Below, piece after piece: positions 53,501 through 60,426 of a DNA stretch of 64,000 nucleotides. Location of the stretch: positions 1 through 64,000 of the forward strand of contig NZ_FNWS01000002.1 of the NCBI RefSeq assembly GCF_900108455.1. The letters run 5' to 3'. A program made the position numbers and the translations under genes. Position 1 is the stretch's first letter; each line of letters starts with the position of its first letter. The DNA comes from Fructobacillus pseudoficulneus. Lineage in GTDB: Bacteria; Bacillota; Bacilli; Lactobacillales; Lactobacillaceae. The notes under the pieces were generated by a model. The model saw only the letters and a program-made list of their open reading frames with translations. It was not told where the DNA came from and ran no database searches.

Positions 53501-54715
53501 TATCACGGTCACTATTAACCTTATCGATAGCTGCTTGTTGTCCATTGCCTAAATTATTTAGGCCGGCAATAATATTTGTCTGTTGCAAAGCTGCATCATC
53601 CAACGCCGCATCACTGGCCAACTGTGCTTCACGAGTTTGACCCGCAACTTGGGCACTCGTAATATTGTTTGTATTTGTAGCCGCATTAATAGCACTTTTA
53701 GCGGCAGACTGTGCGTTTTGCACATTTGTCACAGCAGTTTTCTTGGCGGCACTATCCAATGTATTGAGTGCATTAATTTTGTTAATAGCAGCCAACGCAT
53801 CGTTGTCGATTGTTGAATCCGCAACCGTTTGGCTAATTGCGATTTGACCGTTAATTTGTTCAGTAGCAACTTGAGCCGTATTTTGGGCCGCATCAATCTT
53901 GCTGTCAGCTGCTTGAACCTGTTGGTCAATCACACCTTCAGCAGCGCTCTTGTCCGCTGCTAGTAATGTGGAAAGGGCTTCAATCTTAGCCTTAGCATCG
54001 GATGCAAATTGAGCCAAAGCATTCTTCGCATTTGTCCGAGTCTGCACCAGGCTTTGGTTTTGATAACCATTTTTAACGTTGTTAACGTCACCCTCACTTG
54101 ACTTAAGAGCTGCAATCACATCATCAATTAAGCTTTTAGTACTAATGTTATTTTGCCCATTAGAAACGACCGTATTAATATCGGTTGCCGCTTGAGCGAG
54201 TTCATCCTTTGATAAGCCGGGCATCTGGTTAATCTGCTGTAAAGCAGCCTGACCATAGTCTTCCAACTCGGCCTTTGACCCATCTTGGGTCAATGTCAGG
54301 TTGGCTGCATTAACCTTAGTCTGCAAGTCAGCAGCCGTAGCAGCATTTGCCAAATCCGCCTTCGCATTTGCCTGATCAGTTGCAATCTTCTGCAGTGCAG
54401 TTTTCTGATCAGCAGGAGACATATTGCTCATCCCCTGAACTTGAGTCGTTTGAGCATTGGCATCATTATCAATTGTTGAGCTAGCAGCATCACGTTGAAT
54501 GGCCAACACACCAGTACTTTGTGCATTAGTAATGGCATCCTTTGATGTCGCCTGCTGAATTTGTGTTAAAGCAGCCTGTTGGTCTTTCTGAACATTAGCG
54601 ATAGCAGTACCCTGATCAGCTGTTGACAGATTTGACAATGTCTTAATCTGGGCAATCGCAGCATTCGCAGCATTGTTAATGGCCGTATTTGCTGCATCAC
54701 GTTCACCGTCCAGTG
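47990..54715 (-). repeat. Tandem coding repeats of the giant adhesin (about 492-base supra-unit)
   Basis: The coding region consists of related helical units with alternating types. A clear DNA example is the segment near 48530-48650, which recurs near 49020-49140; the shared block TTTTGCAAAGCCGTTGCGAC starts at 48552 and 49044, exactly 492 bases apart. Units near the 5' end of the gene are more divergent. Confidence 0.8.
50530..52032 (-). CDS. Giant adhesin, middle part: DUF1542-type repeats
   Basis: About 500 codons of the second frame of the split adhesin. It starts in a repeat unit (LAGVTRALVVAEFAVNRAG) and ends out of frame (SKRKAILTRLCQQ) after a single-base deletion near 50610-50625. 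All of it is the same helical repeat type, with lines such as TINNLSPLSDRQTRLNQVD and IAALPGLSADNL. It has no start signal or signal peptide of its own. Confidence 0.8.
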   Translation of the reverse strand: MAGVTRALVVAEFAVNRAGVIAINQSNAALISARTAAQAAINAVATAVKTTINNLSPLSDRQTRLNQVDTNIANAQTALAGTSSTADVTAAQGSAISALNADAANAQQKSSQEDAISRLQNYATNAENAIAALPGLSADNLTTAKTAIESAITNGDTNIQGATEHADMANALTAAEQVIDTAMTTAQNQSQQTLAQAQSNAAAAIDAALAAAEQKLNNLSLSTTDQAAQQKQLEADAGNAKVSIAAATSLAGVTQAQQAGTQAINQDILLAEIDSLQTEAKKRLQAYANQAKQTISQLPDLPGTSYTNAYSGIDNLVSIWSGNISNTRNLADMQKALYSGGSAINLVSLSAQANSQTIVDQERSTAQAAIDAAATTARTTITSLNPLSDKADRLNQINTDVQNAYNALDSATNQTGFTAAQTAGTTAITNDTAAAQLKSEQEKDDNALTAYGQNAKDAIAAMPGLSQAQLSKRKAILTRLCQQVRTTSMQQRASPMRITP

Positions 54716-57263
54716 ACTTATAAACATAAACCACTTGGTCTGTACCATTAGCCAATGTAAAGCTGGCACCGGCAGCCATTTGCTGACCGTTAACCAATAC
54801 ATAGTCTAATTCGTAATTATCAACAGATGGTGCCATTGGAATCGTAACCGTCTGGCCAGTAACACCGTTGATTGTTGTTGGTGAACTTGGCGTTAATGTT
54901 TGGCCACCATCAGTTTGATAAGTTGGTGTTACTTGCTGGCTATTTCCTTCAATGTACAACTGGACAATTGGATTGTTGGTACCAACTGTTGTTGTCGTTG
55001 GCTGCGTTGCAGTCGTTGAGAAATGGTAACCTGCGGGAACACCATTTTGTGTATAGTAACTGTTTGTCCAGTCAATTACATTGCCGTAATTAGCTGTCAC
55101 TGGTGCTGTTGTACCAGCATTAGCGGCAGCAAAGGTCTTACCAGTATTCTTATCAACATACTGATAAGTAACACTTTCAGGCCGACCATAAACATAGACA
55201 GTGTAAGTATTGCTTTGACCATTAATTGGAACAACGGCAAGGTTTGCTTGTCCATTACTTGCACCAGCAGGAAGCTGATTACCCAATGCCCAGATATAGT
55301 TTGAGGGCATATTCTTGTTAATAATGTCGTCACTGGTTAACGCAATATATTCACCAATGTAGGCATCTGAAGGCAAGGTAACCAAGACCGGACTACCGAC
55401 ATTGTTACCGTACTGGTCCTTGTACTGGACGTAAACCTGACCAACACCAATTGACTGTGTTTGCATTTCACGAATGTAACCATTTGATAAGTCAGATGGG
55501 TTCGTAACGGTCGTGCCATCGGCTCGTGTCAGTGTAGTGGTTCCATTCGACCCCATACCATATGAGCCAGTTATAGTGTACTTGGCGAAGGATTCTTGAC
55601 CATTACCGTTAGGATTATTGGTAGAGTTATCCGTTCCGGTCCAAACTTTCATCGTCCCATTCGTGATTGTAATTGGGCCAACGCCATACAAGAAGTTCGT
55701 TGTTGGGTTACCCGGTGTTCCATCAGGATTCAAACGAGCAAAGTGAATCGATTTTGGCGAAATAATGTTAACGGTTGACGAACCTTCAAGCCAAAAAATC
55801 GCATCTGATGCATGGTTCGTTTGAATATTAATTTGAGCCCCAGCGTTGAAAACCATTGACTGGCTTCCATTCATGCGAATCAACGTGATTGATGCCGTCG
55901 CATCAGTTGAGGCAATATTTAAATTAAAGTTTTGACCAAAAACAAATTGACCAGTAGAGGAACCATAGATACTCCAAAAGAAGCCACGGAAACCTTTTTG
56001 CGTCCAGGAAACATTGTCACCGGCCGTAATGCTACTCAAATAACTACCTTCATAAATTAAGCAAACGTTATTCCCGCTACCACTATAGTTGCTATAGTGT
56101 TCCATATCCAAAGTAGCACCATCACCAATTGTGATGGAATTGCCATAACCTGTGTTACCAGCACTCGAACTGAACATCCAAAAAGCAGCGTTTCCAAAGT
56201 CATTCTTGGTCCGTTGTAACGTAAAATTCGAGTTGTTCGCAAATTGAATATTTGAGGCACCACGAGCAATTTCATTCGTGTTGTTAATGACATTGGTACC
56301 AGAAAAAACAATCGCTGAATTAACGCCAGTATAAATAAACTTAGCGGGATCATAGCCTGTTTTCTGGCTAGCACTAAGGGTTACATTATTAACATTAATC
56401 GTCAAATGTGACCCATCATCTGTATACAAAAACGCCTCGGCGATACTATTATTCGTATTACTATCGCTATAACCATTTTCTAGGTGAATATTAGTCAACG
56501 TCAAGGTAGCATTTTGACTGCTATTACCCAGCGTTCCCATTTTAAGTTGGTCACCAGCCAAATCCAATGTATAACCGTTACCATTGATAATCACGCTACC
56601 GGTTGAACTAGGACGATTTAATAGACCACTACTGTTAGGATTCGTAGTGTCGTTCGTGATGTTTTGTGTCAAGTTAATGTAATCAACCGTTGGATCGTTC
56701 CAAGCCTGCACAAACTGCGAATAGGTTGATACATCAACAGGATGTGTCTTATACTTGTCTGGGTTTTGGACTTGGTCCGGTACATTAACCGTCACTGATG
56801 TCTTCGAATTACTACTTGGTACGTTTGTATTCACAACACCTGAACGGTCTGTATCAGAATTAGCGGGTACCGTTGTTGATGAAGACGTACTTGTTGCAGT
56901 TGATGTACTATTTGTCGTGCTAGTTGAGTTAGAATTACTCGTTGACTGACTATCATTTTGGGCAGCACCAGCCCCTAGGCCAGCAGCATTCACTGAACCT
57001 GAGTTAGCAGTTGATAGGCTGGATTGCGTTGATGCGCTTGATTGGCTATCCGTATTTGATTGACTTTGACTGTTAGATGCTGCTTGACTTTGTGTAGTTG
57101 ATTCAACAACAGCTTGATTTAAAGCAGCATGAGCCACGTTTTGAGTCGTTGCGGCAAAAGCGCCGATACTAAAAACAGCCAATGACGCAAAGATCCACTG
57201 CTTTCCAGACTTATACATCTTGTAGTGTTCTTTATAATTTGTCATAATTTGCTTAGTACGCAT
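52020..57263 (-). CDS. Giant adhesin, N-terminal part: signal, binding domains and first repeats
   Basis: About 1,747 codons from ATG 57263 (in-frame ATGs at 57299 and 57245 are alternatives; none has a strong ribosome site). Residues about 13-50 hold the KxYKxGKxW signal (KMYKSGKQW, then a hydrophobic core and AHAA). Residues 55-150 are Ser/Thr/Asn/Gln-rich. Residues about 165-565 are rich in beta-strands with many Asn and look like a pectate-lyase-type beta-helix adhesion domain (SVIINGNGYTLDL, LTLTNIHLENG). Residues about 605-850 hold three MucBP-like domains (VYVQYKDQYGNNVG; VTYQYVDKNTGKTF; VTPTYQTDGGQTLTP). DUF1542-type repeats start near 850 (ERDAANTAINNA). It would be exported through the accessory Sec system. 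Confidence 0.85.
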   Translation of the reverse strand: MRTKQIMTNYKEHYKMYKSGKQWIFASLAVFSIGAFAATTQNVAHAALNQAVVESTTQSQAASNSQSQSNTDSQSSASTQSSLSTANSGSVNAAGLGAGAAQNDSQSTSNSNSTSTTNSTSTATSTSSSTTVPANSDTDRSGVVNTNVPSSNSKTSVTVNVPDQVQNPDKYKTHPVDVSTYSQFVQAWNDPTVDYINLTQNITNDTTNPNSSGLLNRPSSTGSVIINGNGYTLDLAGDQLKMGTLGNSSQNATLTLTNIHLENGYSDSNTNNSIAEAFLYTDDGSHLTINVNNVTLSASQKTGYDPAKFIYTGVNSAIVFSGTNVINNTNEIARGASNIQFANNSNFTLQRTKNDFGNAAFWMFSSSAGNTGYGNSITIGDGATLDMEHYSNYSGSGNNVCLIYEGSYLSSITAGDNVSWTQKGFRGFFWSIYGSSTGQFVFGQNFNLNIASTDATASITLIRMNGSQSMVFNAGAQINIQTNHASDAIFWLEGSSTVNIISPKSIHFARLNPDGTPGNPTTNFLYGVGPITITNGTMKVWTGTDNSTNNPNGNGQESFAKYTITGSYGMGSNGTTTLTRADGTTVTNPSDLSNGYIREMQTQSIGVGQVYVQYKDQYGNNVGSPVLVTLPSDAYIGEYIALTSDDIINKNMPSNYIWALGNQLPAGASNGQANLAVVPINGQSNTYTVYVYGRPESVTYQYVDKNTGKTFAAANAGTTAPVTANYGNVIDWTNSYYTQNGVPAGYHFSTTATQPTTTTVGTNNPIVQLYIEGNSQQVTPTYQTDGGQTLTPSSPTTINGVTGQTVTIPMAPSVDNYELDYVLVNGQQMAAGASFTLANGTDQVVYVYKSLDGERDAANTAINNAANAAIAQIKTLSNLSTADQGTAIANVQKDQQAALTQIQQATSKDAITNAQSTGVLAIQRDAASSTIDNDANAQTTQVQGMSNMSPADQKTALQKIATDQANAKADLANAATAADLQTKVNAANLTLTQDGSKAELEDYGQAALQQINQMPGLSKDELAQAATDINTVVSNGQNNISTKSLIDDVIAALKSSEGDVNNVKNGYQNQSLVQTRTNAKNALAQFASDAKAKIEALSTLLAADKSAAEGVIDQQVQAADSKIDAAQNTAQVATEQINGQIAISQTVADSTIDNDALAAINKINALNTLDSAAKKTAVTNVQNAQSAAKSAINAATNTNNITSAQVAGQTREAQLASDAALDDAALQQTNIIAGLNNLGNGQQAAIDKVNSDRDSSKAKVDATTTPSMAQSEEQNGELVIARDGDGTVLTDYAQGATNKIASLPDLTPDQTSQANTGISTALKQGQSNITAAQQVADAATALANAKAAIDSVTKTAQGNSDYTVNTARQKALTAINQSVTAAQTAVQGLSPLSDQATRLAQIKSDGDAAIAKINADKNTADIATDQNAGLQAITATQNAATLESAKEGAIASITKTEQTVNTTIGQLQPLKSTEIAAYQQQITDAVKAATDKINSETTVDAVTSDRDATNGNINTIQANATLQNGREDADAKLLSHGQTAKNQIAAMPGLTKDQIDQANTAIANAVNNGQTAINGSQSATDVNSALSTAEDNVDAVTANAQSQSNSAVSTAQTNAANAIDKAATAAKTAIDNMQPLLATEKATFKGQVDAAATVAKNNIQADKTLTAITTDQTNGLTAISNQQAAATLQNAKEDSVNQLQAYAQGGRASLKKLPNLTNTQSNQATNSITLLSQMERPTLMLPRIWQG

Positions 57264-57417
57264 AGTTAGTTTGCCTATTTCTTTTATATTAAACCTCATT
57301 TGTTTCTTACAGAGAAACGTTCTTGTAATACCTTTGACTTAATTCTAACACTTTATAAACAACTTTTAAATACTAGAATAGAAAAAATCGGAATAATTCT
57401 AAAAGAAGCATTTCAAA

Positions 57418-57446
57418 TTGATACGAATGTTTCTAATATATATAAT
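57418..57446 (+). promoter_or_regulatory. Promoter of the ArsB-like permease
   Basis: TTGATA (57418-57423) and TATAAT (57441-57446) have a 17-base spacer. The expected start near 57453 leaves only about 14 bases before ATG 57467. Confidence 0.8.
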
Positions 57447-57466
57447 ATCACAAAGATTGCATATTG

Positions 57467-58576
57467 ATGAACTTTATTAAAACAATTCTAAATAAATTGC
57501 TTCACGACGCCCTCTGGTTAAGTACAACCGGCCTCGCCATAATTGCCCTAATTTTTAGCCAGATTGCTTTCAGTCAAATTAGTTGGTCAACAATTTTGTC
57601 GCTGATGACACTACTCCTACTCGTTACTCTCTGGCAGCAAAGCCAGCTGATTGACTATCTGGCGGAAGTTATCATCAGTAAAGCTCAAACGAAGCGGCAG
57701 TTATTCCTCTTTCTGCTTTTGGCGGCCTTTTTTGGATCAATGGTGGTCACAAACGATATTGCGATTCTTTCGCTGCTCCCCCTCTTCTTTGCTATTAAAA
57801 GGAAGATTTCGCTCTCTACCCCATTAACCGCAACCCTAATTGCCGTTTATGCCAACCTTGGTTCAGCCGTTTCACCAATCGGCAACCCACAAAATCTTTA
57901 CCTCATCACTTATTACCACTGGCCGCTGATTCTTTTCCTACAAAGCGCACTCGTTCTGTTGCTATTTGGCTTGGTTAGCCTTGCAATCTGGCCACTGCTC
58001 ATACCAAAAACATCCATCATTGATTCAACCAAGCCAACTTTACCGCTTAGCAAAAATCGATTAATACTAATTGCACTCGGTTCGACGATTGCCCTGATTG
58101 CCTTACTAGGGCTCCTTCCAATCTGGTGTGGCCTGGCCGCCGTTCTAGTCTTAGCGCTTTTATTGGAACGGCAAGTTTTCCTGGCTGTCGATTATGGTGT
58201 GGTTCTCACAATTCTAAACTTCTTCGTACTAGTTGCCGCGATAACGACCATTCCGGCCATCCAATCCTTTCTAACGAGCGCTACCAAGACACCGGTTCAA
58301 ACCTTCTTATCCGCCGTCATTAGTAGTCAGTTGCTTTCAAATGTGCCAGCAGCTGCCCTGCTGGCGCCGTTTACTAGCTGGAAAGTCGCGCTTTACCTTG
58401 GCGTCTCCATCGGTGGCTTTGGTACCCTAATCGCATCGTTAGCCAACTTATTGGCCTACCGACAGGTTCGTCTGAATGATTCCGCTCTGCCTTTTAAGTC
58501 CTTCTTTTGGGTTTTCACCACGATCAACCTAATCTTTTTGCTCAGCGGAAGTGTTTTGATATTATTCCTTCTATAA
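57467..58576 (+). CDS. ArsB/SLC13-like anion or citrate permease
   Basis: The 369-residue protein has about ten membrane segments. VVTNDIAILSLLPLFF near residue 97 and SAVSPIGNPQNLYLITYY near 135 match the ion-transporter superfamily (ArsB, NhaD, DASS); the second half has SNVPAAALLAPF near 288 and LGVSIGGFGTLIASLANLLAY near 308, the mirrored motif. Which ion it carries cannot be told; arsenite, citrate or Na+/H+ exchange are all found in the superfamily. The ATG is chosen over a TTG just before it. No ribosome site is visible in the very short leader. Confidence 0.8.
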   Translation: MNFIKTILNKLLHDALWLSTTGLAIIALIFSQIAFSQISWSTILSLMTLLLLVTLWQQSQLIDYLAEVIISKAQTKRQLFLFLLLAAFFGSMVVTNDIAILSLLPLFFAIKRKISLSTPLTATLIAVYANLGSAVSPIGNPQNLYLITYYHWPLILFLQSALVLLLFGLVSLAIWPLLIPKTSIIDSTKPTLPLSKNRLILIALGSTIALIALLGLLPIWCGLAAVLVLALLLERQVFLAVDYGVVLTILNFFVLVAAITTIPAIQSFLTSATKTPVQTFLSAVISSQLLSNVPAAALLAPFTSWKVALYLGVSIGGFGTLIASLANLLAYRQVRLNDSALPFKSFFWVFTTINLIFLLSGSVLILFLL

Positions 58577-58585
58577 GAAGAAATA

Positions 58586-58614
58586 AAAAAGCTAGACATT
58601 ACTGTCTAGCTTTT
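58586..58614. terminator. Bidirectional terminator between permease and glycosylase-fold genes
   Basis: The hairpin GCTAGACA-TTAC-TGTCTAGC is flanked by AAAAAA and TTTTATTTT. Confidence 0.85.
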
Positions 58615-59185
58615 ATTTTGCTAATATTTGCCGAACTCGGCGCTGCAAATCAGGTACAATTTTTTCTTCGAACCATGGATTCTTCTTTAACCAAATGTTA
58701 TTACGTGGTGATGGATGCACAATTGGTAGGTATTTAGGCCAAAATTGTTCAAAGTTACGGACCGTCTCCGTCAACGTCGCTGACTTGGGCAAGTCCAAAT
58801 AATACTTTTGCGCATATGAACCAACCAAAATGGTCAATTGGACGTCAGGCATGCCAGCCAGCAAACGTGGATGCCACTTTTCGGCCTGTCCCTTCCGCGG
58901 TGGCTTATCGCCCGACTTGGCCTTCCCTGGATAGTAAAAGTCCATCGGAATCACCGCAATGTCACCGGAATCATAAAATTCTTCTTTGGAGACACCCAGC
59001 CATTCTCGCAGCCGGTCACCTGAAGCATCGTTCCACATAATGCCACTTTGTTGAACTTTAAGCCCGGGTGCTTGCCCAATAATAACAATTTTTGCAGTTT
59101 TGGGTGCACTAAAAATTGGATTCCAACCCTGCTTTGTATAGATGGCATTGGCTGGATCTGCCTTGATTTCATCAAAGATTCCCAT
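58613..59185 (-). CDS. Uracil-DNA glycosylase superfamily protein
   Basis: The 190-residue protein has the superfamily motifs: IVIIGQAPGLKVQQSGIMWNDASGDRLREWLG near residue 32-63 (as segments; GQAPG is motif 1) and IVHPSPRNN near 160 (motif 2 His). VIPMDFYYPGKAK near 77 and TILVGSYAQKYYL near 123 also fit. No Cys residues are present, so it is not an iron-sulfur family 4 enzyme. Proteins of this group may excise uracil or have other base substrates. I start at ATG 59185. It is 4 bases after the amidohydrolase gene. Confidence 0.85.
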   Translation of the reverse strand: MGIFDEIKADPANAIYTKQGWNPIFSAPKTAKIVIIGQAPGLKVQQSGIMWNDASGDRLREWLGVSKEEFYDSGDIAVIPMDFYYPGKAKSGDKPPRKGQAEKWHPRLLAGMPDVQLTILVGSYAQKYYLDLPKSATLTETVRNFEQFWPKYLPIVHPSPRNNIWLKKNPWFEEKIVPDLQRRVRQILAK

Positions 59186-59189
59186 ACAA

Positions 59190-60149
59190 TCACTTCCCTC
59201 TACTTTGACGCACGGCTTCAATAGCCGTTGGCTTAAAATAAACTTTCTCTGCATTATTGTACAGCACATCTGCTAATTCATCATCCGTCAAAATCTGACT
59301 TTCTTCCAACCAATTTGCAAGGTGGTCATAACAATTAAAGGTGGCCGACCATGGTGAATCGGTTCCCCAGATTAATCGTTTGGCGCCCAAAACCTCTTTG
59401 GCCAAAGTAACGACCTGCTGGCTTTTAACAAAGGGGTAGGTAGTTTCGCCCAAGATATCCTGAATGGCTGCGATATCCGTATAGATGTTGGCATAAGGCT
59501 GCCACTGTTGGAGGGTAGCCTTCAGATAGTCTAAGCGGTCCACATTTGGAAAAGATAAGTGACAAACGACGAAGTCTAAATCAGGATAGCGCTGTGCCAA
59601 ATGCGTCACAGCCTCCGGCTGGTGACTTACCTGCTCCTCAGCGCCGTAATCAATCGCTACTGTAAAACCTGGATACTGACTGATGATATCGAAAATCTTT
59701 GTGACCCGGGCATCCTGGTCCAATCGAAACGGTGGCTGGTGATAGCCATGCAGACCGCCACCTTCACTAATCTCAAATTTAATTGCTCGAAAGCCAAGTT
59801 CTTCAACATGGCGCTGCACAATTTCTAAGTAGTTTTTCGCAAATGGGTCAACGGCAAAAGCGCCAATAAATCGGTCTGGATAGGATTGAACTGCTTGATA
59901 AGTATAGTAATTTTGATAGCCATTCAAACTACCTTGCAGCAAAACCGCCTTGTCAATTTGGTTCTCTGTTAAGACCTTTAAGGCCGAATTAACTGTAAAG
60001 TTACTATCGCCCCAACCATCAGGAATCAGCTTGATCTTGGTCCCATCATCCCAAATGGCCTCACCATTGCCAAGTGCGTTCAAGCGGCCTTTACCATTTA
60101 AGCCTGCAATGACTTGAACCAGGTGCAGGTGTCCATCAATTTTTTTCAT
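59190..60149 (-). CDS. Amidohydrolase family 2 (TIM-barrel metal-dependent hydrolase)
   Basis: The 319-residue protein begins KIDGHLHL (metal His-x-His). FIGAFAVDPFAKNYLEIVQRHVEELGFRAIKFE near residue 92-124 (as segments), FVVCHLSFPNVDRLDY near 194 and LIWGTDSPWS near 262 with the catalytic Asp are typical of the amidohydrolase_2 family (aminocarboxymuconate decarboxylase-like). The substrate is unknown. ATG 60149 is preceded by AGAGG. It overlaps no gene and is cotranscribed with the glycosylase-fold gene. Confidence 0.85.
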   Translation of the reverse strand: MKKIDGHLHLVQVIAGLNGKGRLNALGNGEAIWDDGTKIKLIPDGWGDSNFTVNSALKVLTENQIDKAVLLQGSLNGYQNYYTYQAVQSYPDRFIGAFAVDPFAKNYLEIVQRHVEELGFRAIKFEISEGGGLHGYHQPPFRLDQDARVTKIFDIISQYPGFTVAIDYGAEEQVSHQPEAVTHLAQRYPDLDFVVCHLSFPNVDRLDYLKATLQQWQPYANIYTDIAAIQDILGETTYPFVKSQQVVTLAKEVLGAKRLIWGTDSPWSATFNCYDHLANWLEESQILTDDELADVLYNNAEKVYFKPTAIEAVRQSRGK

Positions 60150-60224
60150 CAAACCGCATCCTCTCTACTATTAATCTAGGAATAGTATAGCGCAGATTTT
60201 TGTCGTCATTGGCAAAGAACAACT

Positions 60225-60259
60225 AAAAAAGCCAAAACCTGGAAAGATTTCGACTTTTT
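60225..60259 (-). terminator. Terminator after tRNA-Ser
   Basis: On the minus strand AAAAAGTCGAAATC/GGTTTTGGCTTTTT form a 14-bp stem with several G-T pairs and a 6-base loop, ending in T residues. It ends the tRNA transcript. Confidence 0.65.
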
Positions 60260-60280
60260 CATACTAAGATTGATTATCAA

Positions 60281-60369
60281 GGAGCTAGCGGGATTTGAAC
60301 CCGCACACCGCCATACGACGGCTCGACGGATTTCGAGTCCGCTGCAGTACCAGATTGTGCCATAGCTCC
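60281..60369 (-). tRNA. tRNA-Ser (anticodon CGA)
   Basis: The minus strand folds as a type II tRNA: acceptor GGAGCTA/TAGCTCC, D-arm with GCA/TGC, anticodon stem GCGGA/TCCGT with loop CTCGAAA (anticodon CGA, reads UCG), a long variable arm (about 20 bases) and T-arm GCGGG-TTCAAAT-CCCGC. CCA is not encoded. The base after the acceptor (position 73) is T, while Ser tRNAs usually have G. Confidence 0.93.
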
Positions 60370-60378
60370 AAAATAATA

Positions 60379-60404
60379 GTGACATGACGGTTGGTCCATG
60401 CCAC
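60379..60404 (-). terminator. Hairpin after typA
   Basis: On the minus strand GTGGCATG/CATGTCAC form an 8-bp stem followed by TATTATTTT. It is either a weak terminator of typA or a processing hairpin before tRNA-Ser, for which I see no separate promoter. Confidence 0.5.
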
Positions 60405-60426
60405 TACATTTGTTTTAAATTAAAGA

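Larger units (their letters stand above)
47822..57263 (-). pseudogene. Giant KxYKxGKxW/DUF1542 cell-wall adhesin gene split by two frameshifts
   Basis: Three consecutive reading frames form one gene of about 3,140 codons. In order they carry a KxYKxGKxW-type signal peptide, a Ser/Thr-rich stalk, a beta-helix-like binding domain, MucBP-like domains, a very long array of helical DUF1542-type repeats and a wall-sorting signal. Each frame runs into the next with repeat identity kept once one base is restored: near 52071-52090 (reading NQATNSIT then AVTNGTTNIN) and near 50610-50625 (AQLS then AQSDIDTAV). Both are single-base deletions. The gene may be a decayed adhesin, a phase-variable one or an assembly error. 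The three parts are described separately. A hairpin GTTTCT/AGAAAC precedes the start region. Confidence 0.85.

Noticed and set aside
47990-54715. CRISPR array or non-coding satellite
   Set aside because: The repeats are long, imperfect and keep an open reading frame with a protein-level period; there are no short identical repeats with unique spacers.
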